Below the pieces are notes generated by a model. That model did no database searches. It was given only the letters and a program-made list of their open reading frames with translations, and had not been told where the DNA came from. Shown piece by piece: positions 40,218 to 51,100 of a DNA stretch of 64,000 nt (positions are counted from its first letter, which is position 1; each line of letters starts with the position of its first letter). The position numbers and the translations under genes are program-made. Source of the DNA: Orbilia blumenaviensis (Eukaryota > Ascomycota > Orbiliomycetes > Orbiliales > Orbiliaceae); NCBI GenBank assembly GCA_036872755.1, contig JAVHNS010000007.1, positions 1,984,001 to 2,048,000 of the forward strand. The letters run 5' to 3'.

Positions 40218-41956
40218 TTACTTGGAAAAATGATCCGCTATCAAGTTATCATAGTCCTGTACCGTATCTTCCTGACCGGCTATCTTGCCAGTGATGCTGA
40301 ATTTGAGCTCCCGTGCTTCTTGTCTATTCTTCCTGGCTTCTTCTATAAAGCTCGTGTTGTCTAATGCCAACGCAAGCACGAATTTTGCTCGAGCAATCTC
40401 AGTACGTACAGTACTGTGAGGTAAGTTGCCATTGTAGATACCAAGGGCGAGGTTGATGAACGCGCTGTTATATCATTGCGGAGACGCAGTGTTGGTGGTT
40501 AGTAAAAGCTATTGAAGGTAGTACGTATGGCCTGGGATCGGCTGAAGGGGTTCCATACATTGCCTGTTTGTAGTCCGATCTTTTATAGGCTAGCCAACCG
40601 ATCTTGTAGTAACAATATGCAGTTCTCACATGAGTACGCCCAAAGTATTTTTCCGACACTTCCATGGCTTCTGTCCATGATATAAGGGCATCCTCCATAT
40701 TCCCTCGTTCGATTTGAATGTTGCCAAGAGCACCGAGAACTGTCGATTTTCTAAATAAACGTACCCTAGTTAGTATGTATTGACCGCTACAGATGTTTTA
40801 GTATAGTGGAGAACTTACAGAGAGCCGTTCCCTTTGGGAGATACCTCCAACTCTTCAAGACATTTTTTAAACGATGCCAGGGCGTCATCAGAATTTCCTA
40901 GCTTTAAATGACACTTTCCAATACAAAGATAACTGACTGCCAGATGCAGACAGGAGTCTTCCCTCTTGGGAGGTCTCGATCCATTCCTCCTGGTCTCGAT
41001 AGCTCGCTCATGTAGCTCAATAGTCTTTTGAGGATCAGAGTGACTAAATCCGTTACCCATATTCATGAATGAATTCGCGCGGTTTGGATGGTTTGGATCC
41101 ATTATACCGATTGTTACGGCGTCTTCTCGGATTTCTAGGGCTTTTTGGAAGAGGTTTGTTGCCGTGTTTATGTTTTTGTTGAGTTCGATGTGGACTGTTC
41201 CTTGGATTGTGTAGATGTCTGCCAAAAGAAGGCCCCCATCTTTTATATTTGCTTTCTCACAGACTTTCTCGGCTGATAAAGAAATTTCTAGACTGGTATC
41301 GAAGCGACCTTGTTCCAGGAGGTAGCTGTTCCAGAATGACGGCGTGTTAGCATCTGCTGACTTCCAAGCGGTTAACTATAATAGCAAAATTGAACTTACC
41401 AGGAGCAATTATATAGCAATTCGCAAAACACTGACTGTTGATTTGGCTCAACTGTCTTTCCCTTTTTAACGAACTGCTCATGAAAATTAATGACATGCGG
41501 TGCATATTTTTCACACTCCTCCCACATTTCCGTCATGGGAGTTCTAAATGGATGTTGCTTCGGGAATGCCTGATATAGAAGGAGGGTGGCGATCCCGAAG
41601 GCATCGCTTGGGAGAGTCTTTGAGATTTTCTGCTTTAATGCTGCGTCTATTATATCTGGGATAGCATCTGGTTGGAGGTACTCGAGAACTTCAAGAGCAG
41701 TAGAAGTATCTATTCCGATCTCGCTAAGCCTATTGATACTCAAGTTGAATGAGGTTGCTGTATTATTAGTAGCGAGAGAAAGGTGCCCCAGCTGGTCCAA
41801 GAGAGTAGCCAGCTTCTCTTGGTCGGCTACGTTATATTTTTGGCCGGGCAATGCTGTGAGGAGTTTGGCGCTGTTGTTATGGTGTAGAGGCCTAGTATCG
41901 ATATTGGGTACAGCGTCTCTGCGCCCAAGCCCCGGGGCTCGGGTGGTGACCAGCAT
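40218..41956 (-). CDS. N-terminally truncated STAND/NLR-type protein with TPRs (500 aa, 4 exons)
   Basis: Fungal NLR-like proteins join an ATPase (NB-ARC/NACHT) to repeats and act in self/non-self recognition. Here only the second half survives. Exons are 41956-41400, 41325-40819, 40750-40559 and 40464-40218; introns are 74, 68 and 94 bp, the first with a GCTAAC branch site. The product starts MLVTTR, which matches the strand before the sensor motif of NB-ARC domains. A weak GLPL-like motif is at residues 56-70 (LGHLSLATNNTATSF). A winged-helix-like segment with YLQPDAIPDIID follows (about 88-104). From about residue 186 the protein is helical and TPR-like (ATNLFQKALEIRED; HERAIETRR; ALASFKKCLEELE). 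There is no P-loop or Walker B. Either a truncated gene or a real short form. The exon phases fit perfectly, so recent decay by mutation is not seen. Confidence 0.7.
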
Positions 41957-41989
41957 GTTCTCGGTTTTGCCTGTTGGTAGGTACGTTTA

Positions 41990-42020
<31 letters not shown>

Positions 42021-44589
42021 TTTTTGAGGTTCCCTGTAGATGCTGAAAGGTTTATCAGTGTCTAATATTAGACTCGCTCCCTTGTGGACGAAGTTAAGCA
42101 GTCTCTTCCTGTATATATGCGACTGAATTTATTATTATTATCCGTTATGGCAACACCTGCTTTGCAGACTTAACTTTTTATAAACCTGTTGTTTCGGGAT
42201 TAAATTTGGGAAGCGTCGTATACTACGAGAGTAAGATCTGGGTGTTCAACAGCGTCTGGGACCGAGACTAAGATCTGGGTACATACGAGGCAACAAGTTA
42301 TTTTAGTTGCTTTGACCCGGTTTTTGAGAAGGCAGTACCTTAGTTGATTTTTTTTCTTGCGGTGTTGTTACACAGTCATCCAAAGAATTGGGCTAGGTAC
42401 TGTAATAGGGAACGGGCGCTCGAGTAAAGCCAAAATAAGATATTGCGTAGAAATGCCTTTCAAAGTTCCGAATTATGGCGGGTGACTAATGAGTGAGTCT
42501 AGCTTTCCCCGTACATTTGTCTAAGACTCAACTGTGGATGAATAGGTCCCAATAGGCTGTATATATAATTATCTATCATCATATTATCACAGACTAAGCT
42601 TGACGTCGCATCAACTACTTTAGTCGTATGAGAAAATTCCCAAATTCTTCCATATCTATTCAACTGTTGACCTCCCAAATCCTGCCAGATTTCTAAAGTA
42701 TCAGAAGGCCGCAAACGCGAATTCTAGCACCTACTTCGCGAGCGTGCGCATGCACACGAGACATATTTCCTCTATCATCAATCCTCAATAACAGCGCTGA
42801 AAGCAACAATCCCATCTCGTAACCAAATCTTCTGCGCACAATTGTGCAGAGATCAACGATATCGGGATATAATATTCCACTTGCGCTACGCACAATATGA
42901 TTTGGAATAAAAGACCGAAGATCTTAAGAGCGTAGGTTCGCGGAGGATAGATATACTCAGACCCGGTGCACTTAATATCGAGTCTCAAGCGTTCATTTTC
43001 TAGAACCCCTGTATGCGCATGATAAGTTTAAAGGATATGGGTATCTCCACGCCTAGCCTTTCCCGTTCGAACGTTCCTTATCAGTATCCTCATGTAGATA
43101 GCGATAAGGTGGTATCTTACGGCAGAGGCCCATCACACCCGAATACACTCAGCTTGGTCTCATTGCATTGCATTGCACTGCGCTGCCTGCATGAAATCAA
43201 AATTCAGCTTCAATTGGACAACTAGAATTGCAACATCGATAGCGGCGGTTGACATCTTGAAGTTGTACCGCGGTGGTGCATTAGACGACGCGGCCAACAC
43301 AAACCTGAAAGTCTAGCACGGGATACTTTAATAACTCAACGACGCGGGGTAGCAATTCGCGGTATATAATGTGCGCTATTCTATCAAAAAAAAAAAAAAA
43401 AAAAAAAAAAAAGTGGCAGTGGTTAAGTTTGGATTCCAGCCTCGCCCCTGTTTCAGAATTCTAATTATCCTTGGAGATGTAATTCCAATCGCGGGGAAGA
43501 ACGCAACGAGATTTCACCACGCATCTGCATATATGCGCATGTCTGATTAGGACTGAGGATCTTCTGCAGACGGGCATATTTCAAAGCCTTCCCCAACGCC
43601 ACCACACGGTATATCAAAGGAGTATCGGAAGAGGAAATCGCCCACGAGGATATTCGGGAAAGAAACCTGCGGCTACACTTCCACCCCATTCATATGCGCA
43701 TGCACACAAATCTCTTGGATGTTGAGTCCAGACAACGCATCGTTAACCTGTTGGTGTTGTTGGATTTTGTGAACCGGACCTTGGATCCTGATCGACGTTA
43801 TCTGGTACGGCTGCCGTTCATCATAGCACAACGCTGCCATGTGCTTTAACCATAGACGCTTAGAGGTAGCAACAGGAGTGGTTAGGGACAGTATCCCAAA
43901 CTGGCACTAGCACTTGGGGTCGTATCTACACCTTTACAAGCTCAGTAGGCCTAATTTAGCTGGTAATTGTCCTTCCAACCCTCTGAACATAAGGTAAGTT
44001 GAAATTTTTTGCTCTATAGGCATTGGAGATGTCGAGGAATGGTAGTATGGGGATTATACGGTGAGAGGAAAGCGGCCGAACGAGAAATTCGAAACCGGGC
44101 TGGCCTAAACCATCATGATTAATTGACAATGGGTTTGGAGCATACTCGCCTTAGGATAATGTAGCAATCTCGAAGGACTAGAAACTGCTATATCCATGAT
44201 TTTGCATAACTGTGGGATAGGGAATTTGGCTGTCAGCTGCAATATTAAGTGGGATAAAGCTTCAAGGCATGCGCATGACAGCTCTTACGCTTCGCTTCAT
44301 TGCATTGTCCTCGCAGGTGGGCATCTTCCGCGCCCACTTCACGGTCTGGTTCGGATAATAAAATGAAGATCACCAAATCTTGAATATGATGATCAGCCTC
44401 TCGTTGGAACCGACCTGCCTTCGTACCCCATTACCGTCTCCTGTTCTCTCATAAGCGGTGTTACCATTGAAATGAATAGCCACGCGCCACTTTTGGTGGA
44501 GTGTTGTCAGCCACGTTTCGGGAAAAGTGTGGCCGTTCCATTTTCAGGCAGTTTCAGCCGACCCGGTTAAAGCTGACGTTTGCGGCCAA

Positions 44590-44605
44590 TGACGTCATGA
44601 CGTCA
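44590..44605. promoter_or_regulatory. double CRE palindrome
   Basis: TGACGTCATGACGTCA, two abutting full CRE/ATF sites in a 16-bp perfect palindrome. No gene starts nearby, so a regulatory role is uncertain; the next confident gene downstream starts 2.5 kb away. Confidence 0.5.
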
Positions 44606-46728
44606 TTTGCTTGTGTTTTTCGAGGGTGTTTGTGAGCGAACGGAAAGGCCCGAAGCTTTCTGTCTGCCAAGTTAGCTTCAACCTCACTCCTGGCTTGCAC
44701 CGCTTGCAGCAGCTCTTTCTTTCTCGCAATCCTTATCCCTGCTCGCTCTGCTTGTGTGATCATATGCGGCGGTGATGTCGTGGCCACGTTTCTGCACTTC
44801 TAGCATATGAGGGGGCTTTCGTAGTGTAACGGCGACCGCGCGACCTGAATTGATTGAATCTGGCAAAGAAGATTAGCGTTGATAGTGTAAATTATTTCCC
44901 ACCTAGCTCTGAAAGGCACTGGAATTTTCTGGATTTTGCGGACAAGATGAACATTGACGCAATGGATATGTGTGGATTGCGAGTTTGTACGGAGCTGGTC
45001 GGCCGTTGAGTCACGAATGGAAGATATGTCGACATATCTACCTGGGCAGTCCCAATGCCAAAATATCGGCCAGGCCCCTCAAGCTCAAGAGATAGTCGTT
45101 AGCCGTTCGATGTTAACGTTGGCTGCAGTCGGCTAGAGGCCGGTACGCTATTCGATTTCCGGCTCATTTCGTATGTAGTGTACGTAACCGCATAAGGGAG
45201 TACTGCTCCGCTCCAATTCGATCGATCACGATAATTCATCATCGAAAGCAAACAAGGCGAGATCAAAGGTATCCTTTCCAAGGCAATTCCGGAACGTAGC
45301 AAATCGCTAGCACATGTCGGAAACCGAATTCGCAGCAAGGGACCTGAAAAACGGAATAGCGCACGAGACCAGTTTGTTGGTAAGGCAAGAATTTCCACAA
45401 AGAGCCCGAGAGAAGCGGGGAGGCCTTGCTTTCTCAAATAGGTTTTTTTCTTGTAACAATGCAACTTCCAAGGGTTAGAGTTTGCAAAGGAGGCAGTGTT
45501 TTTGATTCGATCGGTGCGATCTCGCATCATTCACGTCTTTATCAATTCGACCAATGTTTCTACGATGATATGCAGTTTTTGAACATGCGCGAAGTTTAAA
45601 GTCACTCAGATCGAGATTGAAACGCAGAATCGTGAGTTTGCGGAGTTAGGAAAGTATTCGAAGTTTTCTAACTAGTTAAAACTCAGGCGATACTCGCGAG
45701 CCGGTATCCAAGCTAGCTATATGCGTGTCAACGGATTTCAACATCGCGCATCGGATCGCGGAACGCGGAACGCTGCAATCGACCGATCGTCTAAGTTGCT
45801 ATTGCGGACAACCTTTGATACGTATACCATCAAATCGCCAATCGTAAAATATCCAGAATAAGGATATGGACATTTCCGAATTACTCTCGGGGCTCTCCAA
45901 GCCCCATGCTGTTTAACATTCGTATTACATCTATAGGCTGGCAAAGAATCGCGAACAAAAATGCATCGATGCATCGAACTCACGTGGTTGATAACATTAC
46001 AGCTTGGGCAAAGCTAACCCCTGTCGTTGATCTGCCGCGCATCGAGGATCGTGCGGCGAATCGTAAAATGTTCCGGTAATGATGTAAGGTCGTTTTGCTT
46101 CGAAAGGGTTTAGTAGCTTCGGTTGCATTTAACATCTCTCCATAAATTTCCAATCTACGTTGCCAAGGTATTCCCTGCCCCAGTTCCGCAAACACAGGCT
46201 GGGGCAAGCTTAGAGGAAAGAAAGAAAAAAACTCTTGTCCAGAATAATGTTAGGTTGATCAGGGGGTAAATTCATGGAATGTTTAAGTTTCTTGGTGCAG
46301 CTGAGAATAAAGTATGAAATCGAAACTGGATCGGGAAGGTTATGATCTATGTGGCGTTATAGCTTAATCCTTTGATAACAGGCTAAAATGGAGTTAAGCT
46401 AAAGCTAGGCGTATTCATTTCGGCATCAGGATTCTCGCAGGCGGAACCAAGCATGTCGATGCGGCAAAAAGCATATGCCACATGCATTGAAAAGTACTCC
46501 ACATACGTAATCCCGACGTGAGATACATAATGCCCCATATTAAGCTACCTTGGTCGTTAAATTTGCCAAGTAGAAAGTTCCAGACCGAATGGGCCTGCGC
46601 TGTTTCCTGTTTACGCTAGAATGCGGTCATCGAGATCCTACTGGACACCGACTTGGCTGTTCAGTCGCTTAGGCGTCTGTTTTTGGTGCTTTCCAAGTGG
46701 GTTTCCACAGCGAGGCCAGCGCGGGTAG

Positions 46729-46744
46729 TGACGTCATGACGTCA
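46729..46744. promoter_or_regulatory. double CRE palindrome upstream of the grg-1-like gene
   Basis: The same 16-bp palindrome TGACGTCATGACGTCA, about 320 bp upstream of the start codon at 47063. In fungi, bZIP factors of the ATF/CREB type, which respond to stress, bind TGACGTCA. Together with the site at 46869 it gives three full sites in this promoter. Confidence 0.65.
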
Positions 46745-46868
46745 CTAATTTTGTTGGAAACGCCCGGCCGCAACACACAGATCGGCGGAAACGGTGAGAT
46801 CGAGATTGTGGGCATGCAAACTGCCTCATCGGCCGGCATCATTACGAATTCTTTAGCATGTATCGTTC

Positions 46869-46876
46869 TGACGTCA
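46869..46876. promoter_or_regulatory. single CRE site
   Basis: Full palindrome TGACGTCA, about 40 bp upstream of the TATA box of the grg-1-like gene. A further TGACGTCA occurs at 48082-48089, in the convergent 3' region. Confidence 0.6.
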
Positions 46877-46910
46877 GTATAGAAGTAAGTTTTTGGTAGA
46901 TAAAAAATCT

Positions 46911-46918
46911 CTATAAAA
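46911..46918 (+). promoter_or_regulatory. TATA box of the grg-1-like gene
   Basis: CTATAAAAGG at 46911-46920 matches the strong TATA consensus. A pyrimidine-rich block (about 46930-46965) and an A-rich leader follow it, as is common before highly expressed fungal genes. Confidence 0.75.
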
Positions 46919-47062
46919 GGACCCCATTATCCCTCTGCTCAACCTTTTTTTTCTCTCCATTCTACATCATCATCAAGCAAAACAATTCATTACTCAACAA
47001 CTTCAAAAACAAATAACTTTTTAAATAAAACCGTTTACTTTTAAACAACCAAATCAATCAAC

Positions 47063-47395
47063 ATGTCTGCCCCAAACGTTGACAAGCCAAATGAAGGCAT
47101 CCTCGGCCAGATCAGCAACTCTGTCAAGAACGCTGGCAACTACGTAGCTGAGACCGTTCAAGGCAAGGTATGTTCTTAACGATTCCCGTCTTAACTTTCA
47201 CTACAAATTAATTGACAAATATTTCTATAGGGTGCCGAAGCCTCCAAGGAGGGTAACAAGGAGCAGGCCAAGGGCAACGTTCCCGGACAGGACTCTATCT
47301 CCGACCGTATCTCCGGTGGTCTAGGAGCTGCCTCCGACAAGCTCGACCAACATAAGCATGAGGCCTCGGCGAAGGCTAATAAGGAGGGAATCTAA
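47063..47395 (+). CDS. grg-1-like: glucose-repressible/stress protein of the grg-1 (ccg-1) family (89 aa, 2 exons)
   Basis: Small hydrophilic protein; family members rise strongly on glucose starvation, stress and under clock control in Neurospora, with unclear biochemical role. Exon 1 is 47063-47167 (35 codons), intron 47168-47230 (GTATGT...ATAG, 63 bp, between codons), exon 2 is 47231-47395. The product shows the family core SVKNAGNYVAETVQGKGAEA, then Lys/Glu/Gly-rich sequence and the conserved ISDRISGGLGAASDKLDQ segment. There are no signal peptide or membrane segments. It is longer than the roughly 70-residue Neurospora protein because of about 14 extra residues before the core. The codons are strongly C/G-ending compared with its neighbours, which fits high expression. 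The TATA box and three CRE sites upstream suggest stress control. Confidence 0.88.
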
Positions 47396-48153
47396 ACCTT
47401 TCTTCGTCTGCCCCACCATCAATTGAACATTCGTTCCCACCACTTTTTTCATAAATCAACACCTCCCAACAAAACACCTACGAAGTACCGCTGTCATAAT
47501 CTGAACAACGTCTGGGTGTTTTGACAAAAACTTTCGATGCTGATTAAGCGGGGGAATGAATACATTGATGGGCTGCTTTTTTTTTTTTTGGGATTTCCTT
47601 TAAACGAATGACTAGCATGAGGGATTGTTATTATTATCAAGGTGTTCCTTTTTTCCTGTCTTTTTTCTTTTGACGGCCCGAGAGAATCCTCGCACGTTTA
47701 CCATTGTTTTTCTTTCCTCTTTTCAACTTTCATTCACTGGAAACAGTTGTTTGGGAAAATGGATTGAAAGGTTTTCGTGTCCTTCTTTCAATTGAAATGG
47801 TTTTCTAGATTCACAGAAATTCCTGTTTATAAGTCAAGCTTTTTAATAAACACCCAAGGGATATTTCGACGTCAAATCACTTTGCCTTCTAATTTGATAC
47901 TTAAACCGAACTTTTTTAGACGTGAATGCCCCTCGCTCTAACGGGCTACCTGGTCTTAATTTTTGAAGTTGATCAGTAGGATGATAACGAGTAATATTAA
48001 GCTATTACGTTACAAAATACGAAGCTGCTAATGTGCTCAAACCAACAAAAGTAATAAAAATGCATGTGAAAGTGGGAGCATTGACGTCATAGACGAAAGG
48101 ACATGATTCGAAAATGTATAATATTTGCGAAAGGACTCTTGGAACAAATTCTA
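47396..48153. other. 3' flanks of two convergent genes
   Basis: T-rich sequence with poly-T runs near 47578-47590 and 47650-47670. These fit the 3' untranslated region of the grg-1-like gene. No gene is supported. Confidence 0.6.
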
Positions 48154-51100
48154 TTAGCTTCCAACAGCTAGCAGTGGCATCGCCGGAACCATCTGAGCGT
48201 ACTTCTTCAACAATTTACTCGGCCTTGCTCCCGTAATCTTGACACCCTCAGGGTACTTCATCTTAGCCGCCCACAGGTTCACAACATTGATAGGATCGTT
48301 TGATCCATTCTCCCAAATGGCTACGACCTCTTCTGTCTTCAACTTTGTCGGTAGAGGGGCCCAGTTCTTCGAAGCCGGGATTCCCTTCGGGAAGTCAACT
48401 ACTGTGTGATCGGTATATACTGACTGCTTCATATCCTTTACAATATTGAACTTTTGGATCTTATCATCCGACATTTCCGGCTCTGGAGGTTTAATGGATA
48501 GGCCCATAACTAACGGTATCGAAACGTCGTTACCATTCAGTAATGCCGATGATCGATTGCCGCTCGCTTTTGGGTCTGTTCTTGTATCATCTATACATCT
48601 TTATTAGGAACCGCTCTCTAAATAGATTAGGGTATTCAAATTAAACTCACATTTGCCCCAGATTGACTGCGGAACCGACTTGATAATGGGCTTGACCTCC
48701 CAATACCTCTCCTTGATAATAAACGCTAACAGATCCCCAGGATCCGTATTACGCAGCGCGCATACATCCTTGGAGTACTGATACACCGTCACCGTCAATT
48801 CAGACTTCAAACTTCGTGCGACCTCCATTGGCCTAGCATAGATATTTTTATATTTTTCGTCAACCACCACCTTTTGTGAAGTTGTTGTAGACAAAGACGG
48901 GTTTTCGTCTACTTTGAACGATTTTGTAAACGTAATATCGTTCGCAGCGAACTTTAGTGTGGTGTTGAAGGCAAAGTTATCTGGACGGACGAACCATGGG
49001 TCGTTTTCCTTGGTTTCCTTCTTATATTCTGGCTCTAGTCCGGACTCGCAAGTTATTAAGAATGCCTTTTCGACTCCCTCCGCTTCTTCTTCGACATCTT
49101 TCTCCAAACCTGAGGTGATCATCTTGGGGGCTGTAGACTTCGAATCTTTCAACGCAGTCTGCCAAAACTCCTCCAAAGAAAGCTTGGGTGCCGGCTCTGG
49201 TGAAGCTCCAAACTCGATGTCAAATCCGAATACCCAAAAGTCAACGTGCACGACTCCTCCCATCGGCGGTCCGGCCAACTTCAAGGTTGCTCCAATCTCC
49301 ACTGCGATACGAATAGTGACCAACCACAGATCCAGTGTGAAGCGTACTCCAACTGAAATACCACCCTGGGCTTGGAAGTGGAACGGCTTGTAATTGATCA
49401 AAAAGTCAACGTATGCGTCGAAGTAAGCATACAGAGCACCGAGTGATAACGCAGCATGCAGCCTTCCACCCCCCATACAAATCTTTGGTGTTATGGCAAA
49501 GTAGGCCTCACCGCTCACACTCAAATGGTCATCCAACGACCAGCTTATGCGTAATCTTGGAGGCTTAGGATATTGCCGTGGAGCGACGAAGGCTTGATGA
49601 TACCCTCCTATCGTCATAACCCAGTCTCCGGAAACTGCGTCAGGCCCGTCTTTGAACCAGGAGAAAAGAGCGAATCCACCTGTCAAGTGACAGCTGGGGT
49701 GGAGCACGAAGGAGTTTGGAGAGAGTTGGGCTTCCAGTTTGAAGGTCCCGGCCTCAACGTCTAGGCAGCACGATATTCCTAATTCCACATAAGCGAACTT
49801 GACTGGTGACTTGGAGGATGGGACGTCGCATGTTGCAACGCCGAAAATTCCAATCTTAACGGATGGGTTGAATTTGAGCACCATGACAGCGTCAACATTA
49901 AGCATCTGGAAGGCGCTGACTTTGAGGCCTGCTGCCACCCAGAACTTCCCTTCTGATGGTGAGAACCAAGATCCATCCATCAACCCACTGATGATTGCCA
50001 ACGGTGAATCCGACGCCTTCCCGGTTGGTTTCACGAATGGGAAGCTGACGACTTGCTCGACTGTTGGAGTGTTGATATCGGAGTTCACACCGAACCCACC
50101 AGTTAAACCGCTGATATCTGCAAACCCGACGGTGAACAGAGGACCGTTGAGTTTGAAGTATATAAATACCATTGTGAATTTATCACTCGAGTCTTGGATC
50201 ATCACATCCTGATTTACGCCTCCAGCAGTTATGGCCTTGGTTTTTCTATGCCTAGGCACGGTGGCGTACACTCCAGCGGCCTGGAACTGCCATGGGTCGA
50301 ATTTTATAATTAAACCACCAGCGTAGCATTCAACGCCGTCCATAACCGATCTCTTGAAACCTCCTGCAACGGTCAACGGAGGCCTCTCGAAGGATACAAT
50401 CATACCCTCCAGGCTGAATCCAACCTTGTCAAGCGGCGGAGGGTTCTTGAGATTGTAAGTCTTGTTGAAGGGGACTTGTACGCCGAAACCGAGGAGGGAG
50501 AGACCAATAGGGCCCATGAGGAACGTTGCATCAAACATGACACCGAGCTGTTCATCTTTATAAGTGAGGCCAATATTTTCAATCGAGAGCGGGCCGATTG
50601 TCTTCTTCAACGGGGCCTTTGAGCCCTTATTACCAGAAGACTCTGCCTCCCAGATTGAGACTTCGTCTCTAGTGGCCAAAGCATTGGGCTTTGGCTTTGG
50701 CTTTTTGAAGGCATAGTCCAGTAAAACGTTGGAATCACCAACAGGTGTTTTCATGACCACGAAAATGTGGGAGCCGGCAGTGATAACCACATCTTCGTCC
50801 TTATACTCCGAAATCTTCTTGTTAGGTTTGAAGAATAGCTTTTCGCTATCGGCTGGGTTCTTGATACTATTGATGACATCCATCTCCTTTTTGAGCAACC
50901 CACGAGTCTTAGTTTCTTTTGCGAGTTCATCTTGTCCGCCATCATTTGTCCACAGGAAGAATAATTGATCAAAAGGCTGCGGCAGTTTACTCACTATACC
51001 CACATCAATTGTTGGGATATCTGTGATAGCAGCCTTGATTATCCTCTTGGATTTGACTAACTTGTCCCAGCTCACATGTCGGATTTGCATGAAAGATAGC

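Larger units (their letters stand above)
41957..47062. other. intergenic; simple repeats and CRE palindromes
   Basis: Contains a T-run of about 25 bases at 41999-42025, an A-run of about 27 at 43386-43412, short direct repeats of TAAGATCTGGGT near 42232 and 42270, and CRE sites listed separately. The frame at 45099-45530 on the minus strand (143 codons) and others near 45.7-46.2 kb show no domain or splice structure and are not called. Confidence 0.5.

Noticed and set aside
45099..45530. 143-codon minus-strand ORF
   Set aside because: No recognisable motif or homologous pattern, and the neighbouring frames do not continue it with valid introns.
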